Of a DNA stretch of 64,000 nucleotides, positions 34,419 through 44,637 are shown piece after piece (within the stretch, counting starts at the first letter, position 1; each line of letters opens with the position of its first letter). The stretch comes from an uncultured Bacteroidota bacterium (GTDB taxonomy: Bacteria > Bacteroidota > Bacteroidia > Flavobacteriales > Flavobacteriaceae). A program made the position numbers and the translations under genes. The notes under the pieces were generated by a model. The model was given only the letters and a program-made list of their open reading frames with translations, made no database searches and was not told the origin of the DNA. The stretch lies in the NCBI GenBank assembly GCA_902544085.1, contig CACCAP010000001.1:124001-188000 (forward strand), in the 5' to 3' direction.

Positions 34419-34943
34419 ATGAAAACAATATCAACCAAAAATGAGATAAAGAAGTTTGGATTATATACTGCATTTTTCACTGTATCTTTTTCAATAATGC
34501 AGGCAGTTCTAGGCACTCACTATGAAAACGACACAACTTCAAATATTGTAGGTTTATTGATCTTAGTTGGTGGAATAACGGCATGTGGGATAAACTATAA
34601 AAAAATAAACAAGGGAATAATAGATTTAAAAACTGTTCTAAAGTTAGGTACTGGAATATCTGTAGTTAATGCGCTTGTTTTTATTTTATATTTTTTATTG
34701 CTCACTAACGTGATTGAACCTACTTTTTGGGACACTGCATGGAATATCGCATATGAAGTTGCAATTGAACAAAATCCAGAGCAGATGACTAATCCTGAAA
34801 GTGGAGAATTTTGGACAAAAGAAGAGTTTATTGGTTATTTAGAATGGACTAAAAACTTGGTATATCCATTTACAATTGTATCAAATCTTTTCGTAGGCTT
34901 CATGTTTAGTTTACTCTTGGGCTTGGTCATAAAAAAATCTTAA
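34419..34943 (+). CDS. DUF4199 membrane protein
   Basis: A 174-residue protein with four likely membrane helices and the DUF4199 hallmarks (helix pair around VGLLILVGGITACGINYKK, then the LKLGTGISVVNALVFILYF segment and a closing FTIVSNLFVGFMFSLLLGLVI). Function unknown. In Bacteroidota it commonly precedes a family 2 glycosyltransferase and dihydroorotase, as partly seen here; the next ORF begins immediately after the stop. Confidence 0.86.
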   Translation: MKTISTKNEIKKFGLYTAFFTVSFSIMQAVLGTHYENDTTSNIVGLLILVGGITACGINYKKINKGIIDLKTVLKLGTGISVVNALVFILYFLLLTNVIEPTFWDTAWNIAYEVAIEQNPEQMTNPESGEFWTKEEFIGYLEWTKNLVYPFTIVSNLFVGFMFSLLLGLVIKKS

Positions 34944-34949
34944 TTGAGA

Positions 34950-35891
34950 ATGGACCTTTCTATTGTTATTCCGTTGTATAATGAATCTGAATCTCTAAAT
35001 GAACTTAATCAAGCCATAATAAACTCACTAAATGGAAAAAATCTTGACTTTGAAATAATATACATCGACGATGGCAGCACAGATAATTCCTGGTCTATTA
35101 TTAATGATTTATCTATCAATAATCGTGTATGTGGACTTAAGTTTCAAAGAAATTATGGAAAATCTATGGCACTCCTAGCAGGTTTCAAAAGAGCTCAAGG
35201 AAATACAGTAATCACAATGGATGCTGATTTGCAGGACGATCCAAAAGAAATTTACCCACTCTTTCAAATTATCACTGAGCAAAACTTAGATTTAATCTCT
35301 GGTTGGAAAAAAAAGAGATACGACTCAATCATCTTTAAAAACATACCATCCAAACTATTTAATTGGGCGGCAAGAAAAGCATCTGGAATTAAATTGAATG
35401 ATTTCAACTGTGGAATAAAGGCATATAAATCTGAGGTTATCAAAAACATAAGTCTTACTGATGGAATGCATAGATATATTCCAGTTCTTGCAAAAAATGC
35501 TGGTTTTATTAAAATTTCTGAGAAAGAGGTTAAACACCACCCCAGAAAGTTTGGTAAAACAAAATATGGCGCTGACAGATTTATTAAAGGATTTTTAGAT
35601 CTTGTAACATTGTCGTTTATTCAAAGATTTGGTAAAAGACCAATGCATTTTTTCGGATTAATTGGAACTATCATGGTTGTAATTGGATTGATTATTTCAA
35701 TTTATATTGGTTATGATAAGCTTTTTTTAAACAAAACTGGAAGATTGATAACAGAAAGGCCTCTATTTTATATTTCACTAGTTACAATGTTAATGGGATT
35801 GATTTTTTTTATTGCTGGATTTCTAGGAGAATTAATACTAAGATCTAAAACAGATAATGACAATTATTCAATAGTTGAAAAAACTAAATAA
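34950..35891 (+). CDS. Family 2 glycosyltransferase (DPM1/GtrB type)
   Basis: A GT-A glycosyltransferase of about 313 residues. The first 210 residues form the catalytic domain (LSIVIPLYNESES, IIYIDDGSTDNSW, FQRNYGKSMALLAGF, TMDADLQDDP with the DxD metal site). Two C-terminal membrane helices (about 228-250 and 270-292) are typical of the polyprenyl-phosphate glycosyltransferases. Product not predictable. I use the ATG at 34950; the ORF begins at TTG 34944. It is followed 6 nt later by the phosphohexomutase. Confidence 0.9.
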   Translation: MDLSIVIPLYNESESLNELNQAIINSLNGKNLDFEIIYIDDGSTDNSWSIINDLSINNRVCGLKFQRNYGKSMALLAGFKRAQGNTVITMDADLQDDPKEIYPLFQIITEQNLDLISGWKKKRYDSIIFKNIPSKLFNWAARKASGIKLNDFNCGIKAYKSEVIKNISLTDGMHRYIPVLAKNAGFIKISEKEVKHHPRKFGKTKYGADRFIKGFLDLVTLSFIQRFGKRPMHFFGLIGTIMVVIGLIISIYIGYDKLFLNKTGRLITERPLFYISLVTMLMGLIFFIAGFLGELILRSKTDNDNYSIVEKTK

Positions 35892-35897
35892 CCAATC

Positions 35898-37592
35898 GTG
35901 AATTTAGCTGAAAAAAATTTTAAAGTATGGTCTAACCAACCTTTTGATAAAGAAACGACCAAAGAAGTTTACAGACTTAAAGAAAAACTTGATCGATCAG
36001 AGTTTAATGATATTTTTCACAAAGATTTAGAATTTGGTACCGGCGGTATGAGAGGAATCATGGGTATAGGGCCAAATAGGATAAATAAATATAGCTTGGG
36101 AAAAACAACTCAGGGAATATGCAACTTTATTAATGACTTAAAAATTAAAGAACCTAAAGTTATAATTGGTTATGATAGTAGAAAAAATGGCAAGTACCTT
36201 TGTGACGTTGTATCTGATATCTTTAATGCAAATAATATAAGAACATATGTTTTTGATGAAATCAAACCAACACCCATTGTTTCATTTGGGGTCAGAAACT
36301 TATCATGTATTTGTGGTATCGTGATAACTGCTTCTCACAATCCTCCTGAATATAATGGATATAAAGTATACTGGTCAGATGGAGGTCAAATTGTTCCTCC
36401 AATCGATAAAAAATTAATGAGCTCAATATCTAGAACTAATTACGCTGATATAAATTTTCAGACGAATAAAAACTTAAAGCTCACTAACTACAATGAAATT
36501 GAAAAAGAATATTTCAAAGAGTTAGGTGATTATCTCAAAAAAATTGACATTAAAAAGGAGAAAAAAAAATTAAAAGTTGTTTTTACACCAATTCATGGCA
36601 CATCCTATAAAATGATTCCATCATTGCTAGAAGATTACGGTTTTGAATATAAAACTGTAGAGTCACAAATGATCCCCGATGGAAATTTTCCCACGGTTAT
36701 ATCCCCAAATCCTGAGGAAGCAGAAGCTCTATCTATTGGTATTAGTTTGGCAAAAAAACTTAATTATGATATTGTAGTGGGAACAGACCCCGACTCGGAC
36801 AGGTTTGGAATTGCCATTAAACAAAACAATGAGTTTATTTTACTGAATGGCAATCAAACAATGGTATTAATGCTAGACTATTTGTTAAAAAAAAATATAA
36901 ATCATAAAAATTCATTTATTGCATCAACAGTTGTTTCAACGCCAATGATTGAAAAGATAGCTAAGCTTAACAACGTTGAAATAATGCTTTCTCTTACTGG
37001 TTTTAAATGGATTGGTAAAATGATTAATGATTTTCCTGAAAAGGATTTTGTCGCAGGAGGTGAGGAAAGTTATGGTTTTTTATTTGGTGATTTTGTTAGA
37101 GACAAAGACGCAATCGCTTCAAGCCTACTAATATGTGAAATACTTAATGAAGTAAAAGAAAAAAATAAATCCTTTTTAAATCAACTTATTGATTGTTACA
37201 TTAAGTATGGATTTTACAAAGAAAAATTAGTTACAAAAAAGCTAACTGGTTTAGATGGAAGAAAAAAAATAAATTCTATCATTGATAATATAAGAAAGAA
37301 TCCTCCAAAAAAAATTGGCAATAGTAATGTCTTAATTGTGGAAGATTATTTACTGGGCAAGAAATTTAATTTTAAAACAAAAAAATCAGAAAAAATTAAA
37401 TTGCCTCAGTCAAACTTAATAATCCTCAAATGTGAGGACAAAACTTCAGTTTGTTTACGACCAAGCGGAACTGAACCTAAAATAAAATATTACTTTAGTG
37501 TGAGTGCAAGTTTAAAATCAGCAAAAAATTACATTAAAGTAAACAATGATTTGGAGTTGAAATTAAATGAACTTATAAAGGATATAGTTTAA
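35898..37592 (+). CDS. Phospho-sugar mutase (phosphoglucomutase/phosphomannomutase)
   Basis: A 564-residue alpha-D-phosphohexomutase moving phosphate between C1 and C6 of hexoses. Motifs in order: catalytic phosphoserine TASHNPPEYNGYK, metal loop GTDPDSDRFG, sugar loop GGEESYGF and phosphate loop RPSGTEPKIKY. Length and N-terminal part resemble the PGM/PMM-like form of B. subtilis PgcA. The start is GTG at 35898. Its position between a glycosyltransferase and an ABC exporter suggests nucleotide-sugar supply for envelope glycans, which is inference. Confidence 0.92.
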   Translation: MNLAEKNFKVWSNQPFDKETTKEVYRLKEKLDRSEFNDIFHKDLEFGTGGMRGIMGIGPNRINKYSLGKTTQGICNFINDLKIKEPKVIIGYDSRKNGKYLCDVVSDIFNANNIRTYVFDEIKPTPIVSFGVRNLSCICGIVITASHNPPEYNGYKVYWSDGGQIVPPIDKKLMSSISRTNYADINFQTNKNLKLTNYNEIEKEYFKELGDYLKKIDIKKEKKKLKVVFTPIHGTSYKMIPSLLEDYGFEYKTVESQMIPDGNFPTVISPNPEEAEALSIGISLAKKLNYDIVVGTDPDSDRFGIAIKQNNEFILLNGNQTMVLMLDYLLKKNINHKNSFIASTVVSTPMIEKIAKLNNVEIMLSLTGFKWIGKMINDFPEKDFVAGGEESYGFLFGDFVRDKDAIASSLLICEILNEVKEKNKSFLNQLIDCYIKYGFYKEKLVTKKLTGLDGRKKINSIIDNIRKNPPKKIGNSNVLIVEDYLLGKKFNFKTKKSEKIKLPQSNLIILKCEDKTSVCLRPSGTEPKIKYYFSVSASLKSAKNYIKVNNDLELKLNELIKDIV

Positions 37593-39407
37593 ATGTTTTT
37601 TACTAGAGTAATAAAGAATTTAAAATTATTTAAGAAGGAGTTTATTCTTAATATTTTATTCAGTGCTTTGTATGCTCTTTTTAGTGCTATTGCATTTTTC
37701 TCTCTTATGCCAATGCTGGAGGTATTATTTAATGGTACAAATCAAACCATTGTTAAACCCGATTTTGATTCATCATTAAATTTGGGAAGTTTTTTAGAAA
37801 ACTGGTTAAATTACCAAGTTGTTGTATTTGCAGGTCAAGACAATCAAAAAGCAATTTTATTTGTTGTGTTTGTTGTTATTTTCTTGTTTTTTTTAAAAAA
37901 TGTCTTCAATTATTTTGCTCTTTTCTTTTCAACAATCATGAGAAATGGAGTTATTAGAATTATTAGAAAACAAATATTTGAAAGCCTAATTGTTCTTCCA
38001 ATGAGTTTTTTTTCAAAAAATAAGAAAGGTGATGTTATTTCTAGAATAACTTCAGATGTCATTGAAGTTCAAAATTCTTACCTATCGATTATTGAAATTT
38101 TTATTAGAGATCCTTTATCCATAATTTTTACAATAACAGCAATGTTTATAATTAGCTTGGAACTCACTTTATTTGTAATCGTTTTCATTCCAGTTTCAGC
38201 ATTTATTATTTCTTACATAGGTAAAACATTAAGAAGAAGATCTTTAATTGTTCAAAAAGAACAAGGTGAATTAACATCGATAACTGAGGAAACCTTAAAT
38301 GGAATTAGTGTAATTAAAGCTTTTGTTTCAGAAACCTTCTTTACTAAAAAGTTTCTTAAATCTAATTCAAAATTTTTTAAATATTCAAATAGCTTAGTAA
38401 ATCGACAAAATATTGCAGCTCCTCTAAGTGAATTTCTTGGAATATTAGTGATCGGAGTTTTGCTTTGGTATGGCGGAAAATTAGTTTTAATTGACATGAA
38501 CTTAAAACCTGCTGCTTTTATAACTTACATGGGCTTAGCATATGGGGTATTGACACCTGCTAAATCAATTAGTAAAGCATTATATGCTTTAAAAAAAGGG
38601 AATGCTGCTGCCGAAAGGGTTTATGAACTTATCGACTCAGAAAATGAATTTGAGTTACAAAATCTAGAAAATATTAAATCCTTTAATAAAAAAATTGAAA
38701 TAAAAAATGTTTCGTTTACTTACGATGAAGCAGAGGTTTTAAAAAATATTAACCTAAAAATAAAAAAGGGAGAGACCTTAGCAATAGTTGGACCATCAGG
38801 AAGTGGAAAATCTACCCTTGCAAATCTTTTACCTAGGTTTTATAATTACTCATCTGGTAAAATATTGATTGATGGAATTGAACTAAAAAAAATCAGCAAG
38901 AGGAGTGTTCGATCACTAATAGGAATTGTTGGTCAAGAATCTATCCTATTTAATGGCACTATTAGAGATAATATATTGTTAGGAAAAAAAATTGATGATG
39001 ATGAGGTGTATGAAGCCCTTAAAACTGCTAATGCCATTGACTTTATTAATGAATTTAGTAATAAGTTAGACCATAAAATAGCAGACAATGGTGCAAACCT
39101 TTCAGGAGGACAAAAGCAACGAATTTCCATTGCTCGTGCTATTATTTCAAAATCTCCAATCCTAATTTTAGATGAGGCTACATCATCTCTTGATTCAAAA
39201 TCTGAAAAACTTGTTCAAGAAGCACTTAAAAAGCTTATGCATAACAAAACATCAATTGTAATAGCACATAGATTGTCTACTGTTAAAAATGCCCAAAATA
39301 TTGTTGTTTTGGATAAAGGTAAAGTTATTGAACAAGGTACTCATGATGATTTAATAAAGAAAAAAGGGGTTTACAATAATTTAATATCATTACAGTCCTT
39401 AAGTTGA
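37593..39407 (+). CDS. ABC exporter, MsbA-like (fused membrane and ATPase domains)
   Basis: A 604-residue half transporter: an N-terminal six-helix ABC type-1 membrane domain (about 15-330) and a C-terminal nucleotide-binding domain with Walker A GPSGSGKST, signature LSGGQKQR, Walker B ILILDEATSSLD and switch IAHRLST. It begins directly after the phosphohexomutase stop codon. The closest role in this phylum is lipid A/lipid flipping, but other lipids or peptides are possible. Confidence 0.9.
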   Translation: MFFTRVIKNLKLFKKEFILNILFSALYALFSAIAFFSLMPMLEVLFNGTNQTIVKPDFDSSLNLGSFLENWLNYQVVVFAGQDNQKAILFVVFVVIFLFFLKNVFNYFALFFSTIMRNGVIRIIRKQIFESLIVLPMSFFSKNKKGDVISRITSDVIEVQNSYLSIIEIFIRDPLSIIFTITAMFIISLELTLFVIVFIPVSAFIISYIGKTLRRRSLIVQKEQGELTSITEETLNGISVIKAFVSETFFTKKFLKSNSKFFKYSNSLVNRQNIAAPLSEFLGILVIGVLLWYGGKLVLIDMNLKPAAFITYMGLAYGVLTPAKSISKALYALKKGNAAAERVYELIDSENEFELQNLENIKSFNKKIEIKNVSFTYDEAEVLKNINLKIKKGETLAIVGPSGSGKSTLANLLPRFYNYSSGKILIDGIELKKISKRSVRSLIGIVGQESILFNGTIRDNILLGKKIDDDEVYEALKTANAIDFINEFSNKLDHKIADNGANLSGGQKQRISIARAIISKSPILILDEATSSLDSKSEKLVQEALKKLMHNKTSIVIAHRLSTVKNAQNIVVLDKGKVIEQGTHDDLIKKKGVYNNLISLQSLS

Positions 39408-39423
39408 TTTTAATAAATATTTT

Positions 39424-40002
39424 ATGAATCGAAAGAAATCAGTTCAAGTGTCAGCGAAAGAAAAAGAGTTATTACAAAGACTAAAAAACTCCAAATCTAA
39501 AGATAATGCTTTCAGGGAATTGGTTAATCAAAGTAAAAAAAATCTATACTTTCAAATCAGAAGATTATTGTTAAATCATGAAGATACAAACGATGTGTTA
39601 CAAAATGTATATTTAAAAATCTATAGATCAATTCAAAAATTCAAAGAAGAAAGTAAACTATCAACATGGATGTATAGAATTGCTTATAACGAATCAATCA
39701 ATTATTTAAAATCAAAAGAAAAAAAATATTTTTTTAGCTCAGAAATAATGTACAATACAATGATTAATAACTTGAGGCAAGATCCATATTTTGATGGCGA
39801 TGAATTAGACATTAAACTACAAGGAATAATCGCTAAACTCCCTCCCAAACAAAAGTTAGTTTTTCAAATGAAGTATTATGATGATTTGAAGTTTAAAGAA
39901 ATATCCCAAATAATTGGAACATCAGTTGGTGCTTTAAAGACATCATATCATCTTGCGAAAAATAAAATAAAAAAGGAAATATCTGAAAATCAAACCTTTT
40001 AA
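39424..40002 (+). CDS. RNA polymerase ECF-type sigma factor
   Basis: A 192-residue sigma-70 family protein with region 2 (around LNHEDTNDVLQNVYLKIYRSIQKFKEESKLSTWMYRIAYNESIN, about 55-100) and region 4 (LPPKQKLVFQMKYYDDLKFKEISQIIGTSVGALKTSYHLAKNKI, about 140-185), lacking region 3, as in ECF sigmas. The two downstream genes are a membrane protein and an exported helical protein, which fits sigma/anti-sigma/sensor. It lies 16 nt after the ABC exporter and may be co-transcribed with it. Confidence 0.9.
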   Translation: MNRKKSVQVSAKEKELLQRLKNSKSKDNAFRELVNQSKKNLYFQIRRLLLNHEDTNDVLQNVYLKIYRSIQKFKEESKLSTWMYRIAYNESINYLKSKEKKYFFSSEIMYNTMINNLRQDPYFDGDELDIKLQGIIAKLPPKQKLVFQMKYYDDLKFKEISQIIGTSVGALKTSYHLAKNKIKKEISENQTF

Positions 40003-40023
40003 TAAATCTTTTGTCATAATTAT

Positions 40024-40443
40024 ATGAGAAAAAGTAATTCATTTAAAGTTCCCGAAAAATATTTTGAGAATATTGATTTTGAAATTTTAGAAAAATTAAA
40101 ATTCAAAAAAAATGTTTTTACTTTTCCGCAAAACTATTTTGAAAATATTGATTCCGAAAAAATTATTGAAAAAGAAAGATCAAGGTCTTTTTACAGAAAT
40201 TTACTAATTACAAGTACAGTGACCATGTGTCTAATGATTTTATTAATTCTCAATACTTTTACTGAAAAAGAATTTGTTGATGAAACATTTTTAGTCAATG
40301 ATATTCTCGAGGAAAATTTTGATTACATGAATCAAAACATTATCATAAACCGATATTCCTCGAACTACATATATCAAAACTATGATAATCAGATAATTAT
40401 GTCTAATTTTGATAGCGATTTTGATTATTTAACAATTGATTAG
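40024..40443 (+). CDS. Putative membrane anti-sigma factor
   Basis: A 139-residue protein with a cytoplasmic N-terminus (1-58), one membrane helix (about 60-79) and an outside segment of about 60 residues rich in Asn, Ile, Tyr and Asp. The N-terminal part holds the same 12-residue motif twice, F-x-(V/F)-P-x-x-YFENID at 7-18 and 32-43. No zinc-type HxxxCxxC is visible. The role as anti-sigma factor is inferred from its position between the sigma factor and an exported sensor-like protein. It overlaps the next gene by 8 bp. Confidence 0.65.
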   Translation: MRKSNSFKVPEKYFENIDFEILEKLKFKKNVFTFPQNYFENIDSEKIIEKERSRSFYRNLLITSTVTMCLMILLILNTFTEKEFVDETFLVNDILEENFDYMNQNIIINRYSSNYIYQNYDNQIIMSNFDSDFDYLTID

Positions 40444-40870
40444 AATTTTATTAATATTATTTCTCTTTGTTTTTCAAAGTATTTCTGCTCAGGATGATGC
40501 AAAAAGAATGACGCAAGAAAAATTCTATGCTGAAAAAAAATTGTTTATTCTTAATGAATTAGAATTGAATGAAGATATTGAAAAAAAATTTTGGGAGGTG
40601 TATTCTAAATATGACGCACAAAGGCTAATCTTAAGCCGAGATATTACATTGACAAACAGGAAACTTCTTCAAAATAAAATAATTGAAGATTTTGAGATTA
40701 AAGAATTGATTCAAAAAACTTATGAAAATGGTTTAAAAAGTTTGGAATTAAAAAAAAATATGATGTCAGAACTTTCCAAAATTATAGAAAATGGAAATCT
40801 TGTTAGACTTCCCTCAGTTGAGCTTAAATTCAGACAACTCATGATTTCAAGGGCTAGAAATAATAAATAA
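40436..40870 (+). CDS. Exported helical protein, possible CpxP/CnrX-like sensor
   Basis: A 144-residue protein with a signal peptide (MIRILLILFLFVFQSISAQ, cleavage after SAQ near residue 19) and an all-helical mature part rich in E, K, L and I with the pattern LELNEDIEKKFWEVYSKYDAQR, similar to the metal- and stress-sensing periplasmic CpxP/CnrX/heavy-metal-resistance family. The start is TTG at 40436, inside the preceding gene. It could tune the anti-sigma factor from the periplasm. Confidence 0.65.
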   Translation: MIRILLILFLFVFQSISAQDDAKRMTQEKFYAEKKLFILNELELNEDIEKKFWEVYSKYDAQRLILSRDITLTNRKLLQNKIIEDFEIKELIQKTYENGLKSLELKKNMMSELSKIIENGNLVRLPSVELKFRQLMISRARNNK

Positions 40871-40941
40871 TTGTTAATAAATTTTTTAGAAGTCCACCAA
40901 AATCATCACAATCTGCTTATTATTTCTTTCATTTTTTAGCA

Positions 40942-40949
40942 TACTTTTG
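40942..40949 (+). promoter_or_regulatory. Putative -7 promoter box for purL
   Basis: TACTTTTG, matching TAnnTTTG, 11 nt upstream of the purL ATG at 40961. No TTG at the -33 position. Confidence 0.5.
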
Positions 40950-40960
40950 AATGATACTTT

Positions 40961-43900
40961 ATGATATCATTCTTTCAAAACAACAATAATCAAATTTATG
41001 CTGTTGATAGTAAGAGCTCCATTAGCCAAAATGATATAATAAAATTAGCATGGTTGTTTGGAAATAGTAAGTTTCTAAAAACAAAAACAATTGAATCTAC
41101 TTTTATTGGCCCACGAAAAACCATGGTAACCCCCTGGTCTACTAATGCAGTTGAAATAACTAAAAATATGGGCATTGAATTTATTGATAGGATTGAATTA
41201 TTTAATCCTGCAAGTGAAGATGATTTGTTTGATTATATGATTTCAGAAAAATATTTAAAATTGGATCAGGAATTATTTAAATTCAGCAGAAATCCTGAAA
41301 AAAGATTAAACATTGATAATATAAATCAATATAATTTGAGCGAGGGCCTTGCATTAAATGATGATGAAATAACTTACCTTGAATCATTATCTAAAAAAAT
41401 AGGGAGAAAACTAACAGATTCTGAGGTGTTTGGTTTTTCTCAAGTCAACTCTGAGCATTGTAGACACAAAATATTCAACGGAAGGTTTATAATTGATGAT
41501 AAAGAAATGGAGGAGTCACTTTTTGATTTAATTAAGAAAACAACAAAACTCAATAAGAATAGTGTGGTGTCTGCTTACAAAGATAATGTGGCGTTTATCG
41601 AAGGACCTGTGATTCAACAATTTGCACCAATAAAAGCCGAAACTCAGTCTGAATACAAGTTGTCTAAATTCAAGTCTGTAATTTCATTGAAGGCAGAAAC
41701 TCATAATTTTCCCACTACAGTAGAGCCGTTCAGCGGAGCAGCCACTGGTTCGGGGGGAGAGATAAGAGATAGAATGGCTGGAGGTCAGGGTTCAATTCCT
41801 CTAGCAGGTACCGCTGTTTACATGACATCCTATCCAAGAATCAATGATTTAGCATTTGGCTTTAAACAACGTGAATGGCTGTACCAAAAACCCCGGGAAA
41901 TATTGATCAAGGCCTCAAATGGTGCCTCAGATTTTGGTAATAAGTTCGGACAACCCCTAATTGCAGGGTCACTATTTACTTTTGAACACCAAGAAAATGG
42001 AAAATCATGGGGATATGACAAGGTAGTTATGCTGGCAGGTGGAATCGGCTATGGAAAAAAAGAACATGCATTGAAGTTAAAGCTGTCAAAAGGAGATTTA
42101 ATAGTTGTACTTGGTGGAGATAATTATAGAATAGGAATGGGTGGTGCCTCTGTATCTTCTACAAACACAGGTGAGTATAATTCTGGTATTGAACTTAATG
42201 CTGTTCAGAGATCAAATCCAGAAATGCAGAAAAGAGTTTTCAATGTAATTAGATCCATTCTTGAATCTGAGGAAAATTTCATCAAATCTATTCATGATCA
42301 TGGTGCTGGAGGACATCTTAATTGTCTTTCTGAGCTTGTAGAAAATGTAGGTGGTTCAATTGACATAAATAAATTGCCAATTGGTGACAAAACACTATCT
42401 GAAAAGGAAATAATTGGTAATGAATCTCAAGAAAGAATGGGCATTGTTGTAGAAAAAAAATATCTAAGTAAACTTGAACAAATATGCATGAGAGAAAATG
42501 CCCCATACTATGTTGTAGGGGTGATTACTGAAGATAAAAGATTTAAAGTCAAATCATGGGATAAAAATGAATATACCATTGACTTAAAAATCGATGATTT
42601 TTTTGGAAATTCACCGAAAACCATATTGAAAGATAATTCTAAAAAGATGGTTTTTACAGACTATGAACTCAAATCCGAGAATTTCAAAAACTATTTGGAT
42701 AAAATTTTAAAATTAGAATCTGTTTCATGTAAAGATTGGCTAACAAATAAGGTTGATAGATGTGTAACTGGAAAAGTTGCACTCCAGCAGTGCACTGGTC
42801 CTTATCAGCTGCCGCTTAACAATTGTGGAGTGGTGGCTTTAGATTACGAATCTAAATATGGAGTAGCAACATCAATAGGACATTCGCCAATAACAGCTTT
42901 AATCAATCCTGCAGCAGGATCAAGAAACTCAGTAGGGGAAGCATTGACAAACATTATTTGGGCACCGTTAAAAAATGGACTTAAATCTGTATCTCTCTCT
43001 GCTAATTGGATGTGGCCAGCAAACAACATTGGTGAAAACAATAATCTTTACTCAGCAGTTAAAGCATGCTCAGATTTTTGTATTGAGCTTGGTATCAATG
43101 TTCCAACAGGTAAGGACTCAATGTCTATGAAGCAGAAATACAAAACAGATGAAGTTCTCTCACCAGGAACAGTAATAATTTCTGCAACGGCAGAAGTCAG
43201 TGATGTAAGTAAATGTGTAGAACCCTTTTTAAAAAAATTTAATTCAAATATATATTACATTGATATGTCCTCTTGTGAACTCAATTTGGGTGGTTCTGCA
43301 TTAATGCAATCGAATAATAAAATTGGCAATAAATCAAATGATATTTTAAATGCAAAATATTTTAAAAAGGTATTTAATGAAATACAAAAATTAATTGTTG
43401 ATGAAAAAATATATTCAGGTCATGATGTGAGCTCAGGTGGATTAATAACAACAATTCTTGAAATGTCATTTGTTTCTAGCGGAATTGGTTTAGAATTATT
43501 TTTAAATGAATTTGATGATAATGATTTAATTAAAATTTTATTTGCAGAAAACCATGCCATAGTGATAGAAGCTGAAAAAACAATTGAGTCCCATTTGATT
43601 GATAATGATATAAAGTTTTTAAACATAGGAAAAACTGTCAATTCAAATTACATTAAAATTCGAAAGAACAATAGAAATTATAACTTGAATATTGATGATT
43701 ATAGAAAGAAATGGTTTGAAAAATCACTAACACTAGATTCAATTCAAAGTGGGTCTGAACATGCAAAAAAAAGGTACACAAATTTAAAATCAAATCAGCT
43801 TAAATTTAAGTTTCCGAAATGGTTTGATGGTGTATTTAAAAAAATTAATAATAATAAAATTAAAGCAGCGATTCTGAGAGAAAAAGGTAGTAACTCTGAA

Positions 43901-44605
43901 AGAGAGATGGCTTATGCTATGTATGTTTCTGGTTTTGATGTTATTGATATCCATATGACAGACTTAATGTCAGGCAGAGAGGATCTAAGCGATATTAAAT
44001 TTTTAGTTGCCGTTGGAGGTTTTTCAAACTCTGATGTTCTAGGATCTGCAAAAGGATGGGCAGGAACTTTTTTATATAATCAAAAAGCAAAAAATAGCAT
44101 TAAAAACTTTTATCGAAGGAATGATAATTTATCACTGGGAGTTTGTAATGGTTGTCAGTTATTCATGGAACTTGGTCTGATAACTGTCGACTCAAAAAGT
44201 AACACATTCATGGACCACAATGATTCAGGCAAATTCGAATGTGTATTTACATCTGTTAAATTTGAAAAAAATAATTCCATAATGTTTAAGAACTTTGAGG
44301 ATTCAAGTCTAGGTATTTGGTCAGCACACGGAGAAGGAAAATTCATACTTCCTGGCGAAGAAACTGACTATAACATAATTGGTAAATATTCAAAAAACTC
44401 ATTTCCATCCAATCCAAATGGATCCGATTTCAATACTGCAATTTTAGCTAATAGAGATGGTAGACATATTGCTATGATGCCCCATCTCGAACGATCATTA
44501 TTTCCTTGGAATTGGGGATTCTATCCAGAAAATAAAAGCATTCACACTATCTCACCTTGGATTCAGGCGTTTAAAAACGCCTACGAGTGGCTTAAATCTA
44601 CTTAG
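40961..44605 (+). CDS. purL: Phosphoribosylformylglycinamidine synthase, single-chain
   Basis: The long form of FGAM synthase (1214 residues): FGAR + ATP + Gln to FGAM, step 4 of purine synthesis, in the single-chain form of proteobacteria and Bacteroidota. The N-terminal domain is followed by the FGAM synthetase repeats (QVNSEHCRHKIF, LKAETHNFPTTVEPF SGAATGSGG, GTGEYNSG-like and HSPITALI) and a C-terminal class I glutaminase (GVCNGCQLFMELG with the catalytic Cys, and MMPHLERSLFPW with His and Glu). It is not with other pur genes except by strand. A perfect palindrome follows its stop. Confidence 0.96.
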   Translation: MISFFQNNNNQIYAVDSKSSISQNDIIKLAWLFGNSKFLKTKTIESTFIGPRKTMVTPWSTNAVEITKNMGIEFIDRIELFNPASEDDLFDYMISEKYLKLDQELFKFSRNPEKRLNIDNINQYNLSEGLALNDDEITYLESLSKKIGRKLTDSEVFGFSQVNSEHCRHKIFNGRFIIDDKEMEESLFDLIKKTTKLNKNSVVSAYKDNVAFIEGPVIQQFAPIKAETQSEYKLSKFKSVISLKAETHNFPTTVEPFSGAATGSGGEIRDRMAGGQGSIPLAGTAVYMTSYPRINDLAFGFKQREWLYQKPREILIKASNGASDFGNKFGQPLIAGSLFTFEHQENGKSWGYDKVVMLAGGIGYGKKEHALKLKLSKGDLIVVLGGDNYRIGMGGASVSSTNTGEYNSGIELNAVQRSNPEMQKRVFNVIRSILESEENFIKSIHDHGAGGHLNCLSELVENVGGSIDINKLPIGDKTLSEKEIIGNESQERMGIVVEKKYLSKLEQICMRENAPYYVVGVITEDKRFKVKSWDKNEYTIDLKIDDFFGNSPKTILKDNSKKMVFTDYELKSENFKNYLDKILKLESVSCKDWLTNKVDRCVTGKVALQQCTGPYQLPLNNCGVVALDYESKYGVATSIGHSPITALINPAAGSRNSVGEALTNIIWAPLKNGLKSVSLSANWMWPANNIGENNNLYSAVKACSDFCIELGINVPTGKDSMSMKQKYKTDEVLSPGTVIISATAEVSDVSKCVEPFLKKFNSNIYYIDMSSCELNLGGSALMQSNNKIGNKSNDILNAKYFKKVFNEIQKLIVDEKIYSGHDVSSGGLITTILEMSFVSSGIGLELFLNEFDDNDLIKILFAENHAIVIEAEKTIESHLIDNDIKFLNIGKTVNSNYIKIRKNNRNYNLNIDDYRKKWFEKSLTLDSIQSGSEHAKKRYTNLKSNQLKFKFPKWFDGVFKKINNNKIKAAILREKGSNSEREMAYAMYVSGFDVIDIHMTDLMSGREDLSDIKFLVAVGGFSNSDVLGSAKGWAGTFLYNQKAKNSIKNFYRRNDNLSLGVCNGCQLFMELGLITVDSKSNTFMDHNDSGKFECVFTSVKFEKNNSIMFKNFEDSSLGIWSAHGEGKFILPGEETDYNIIGKYSKNSFPSNPNGSDFNTAILANRDGRHIAMMPHLERSLFPWNWGFYPENKSIHTISPWIQAFKNAYEWLKST

Positions 44606-44637
44606 GTTAATATTAAATTATTTTTTGTAAACAAATT

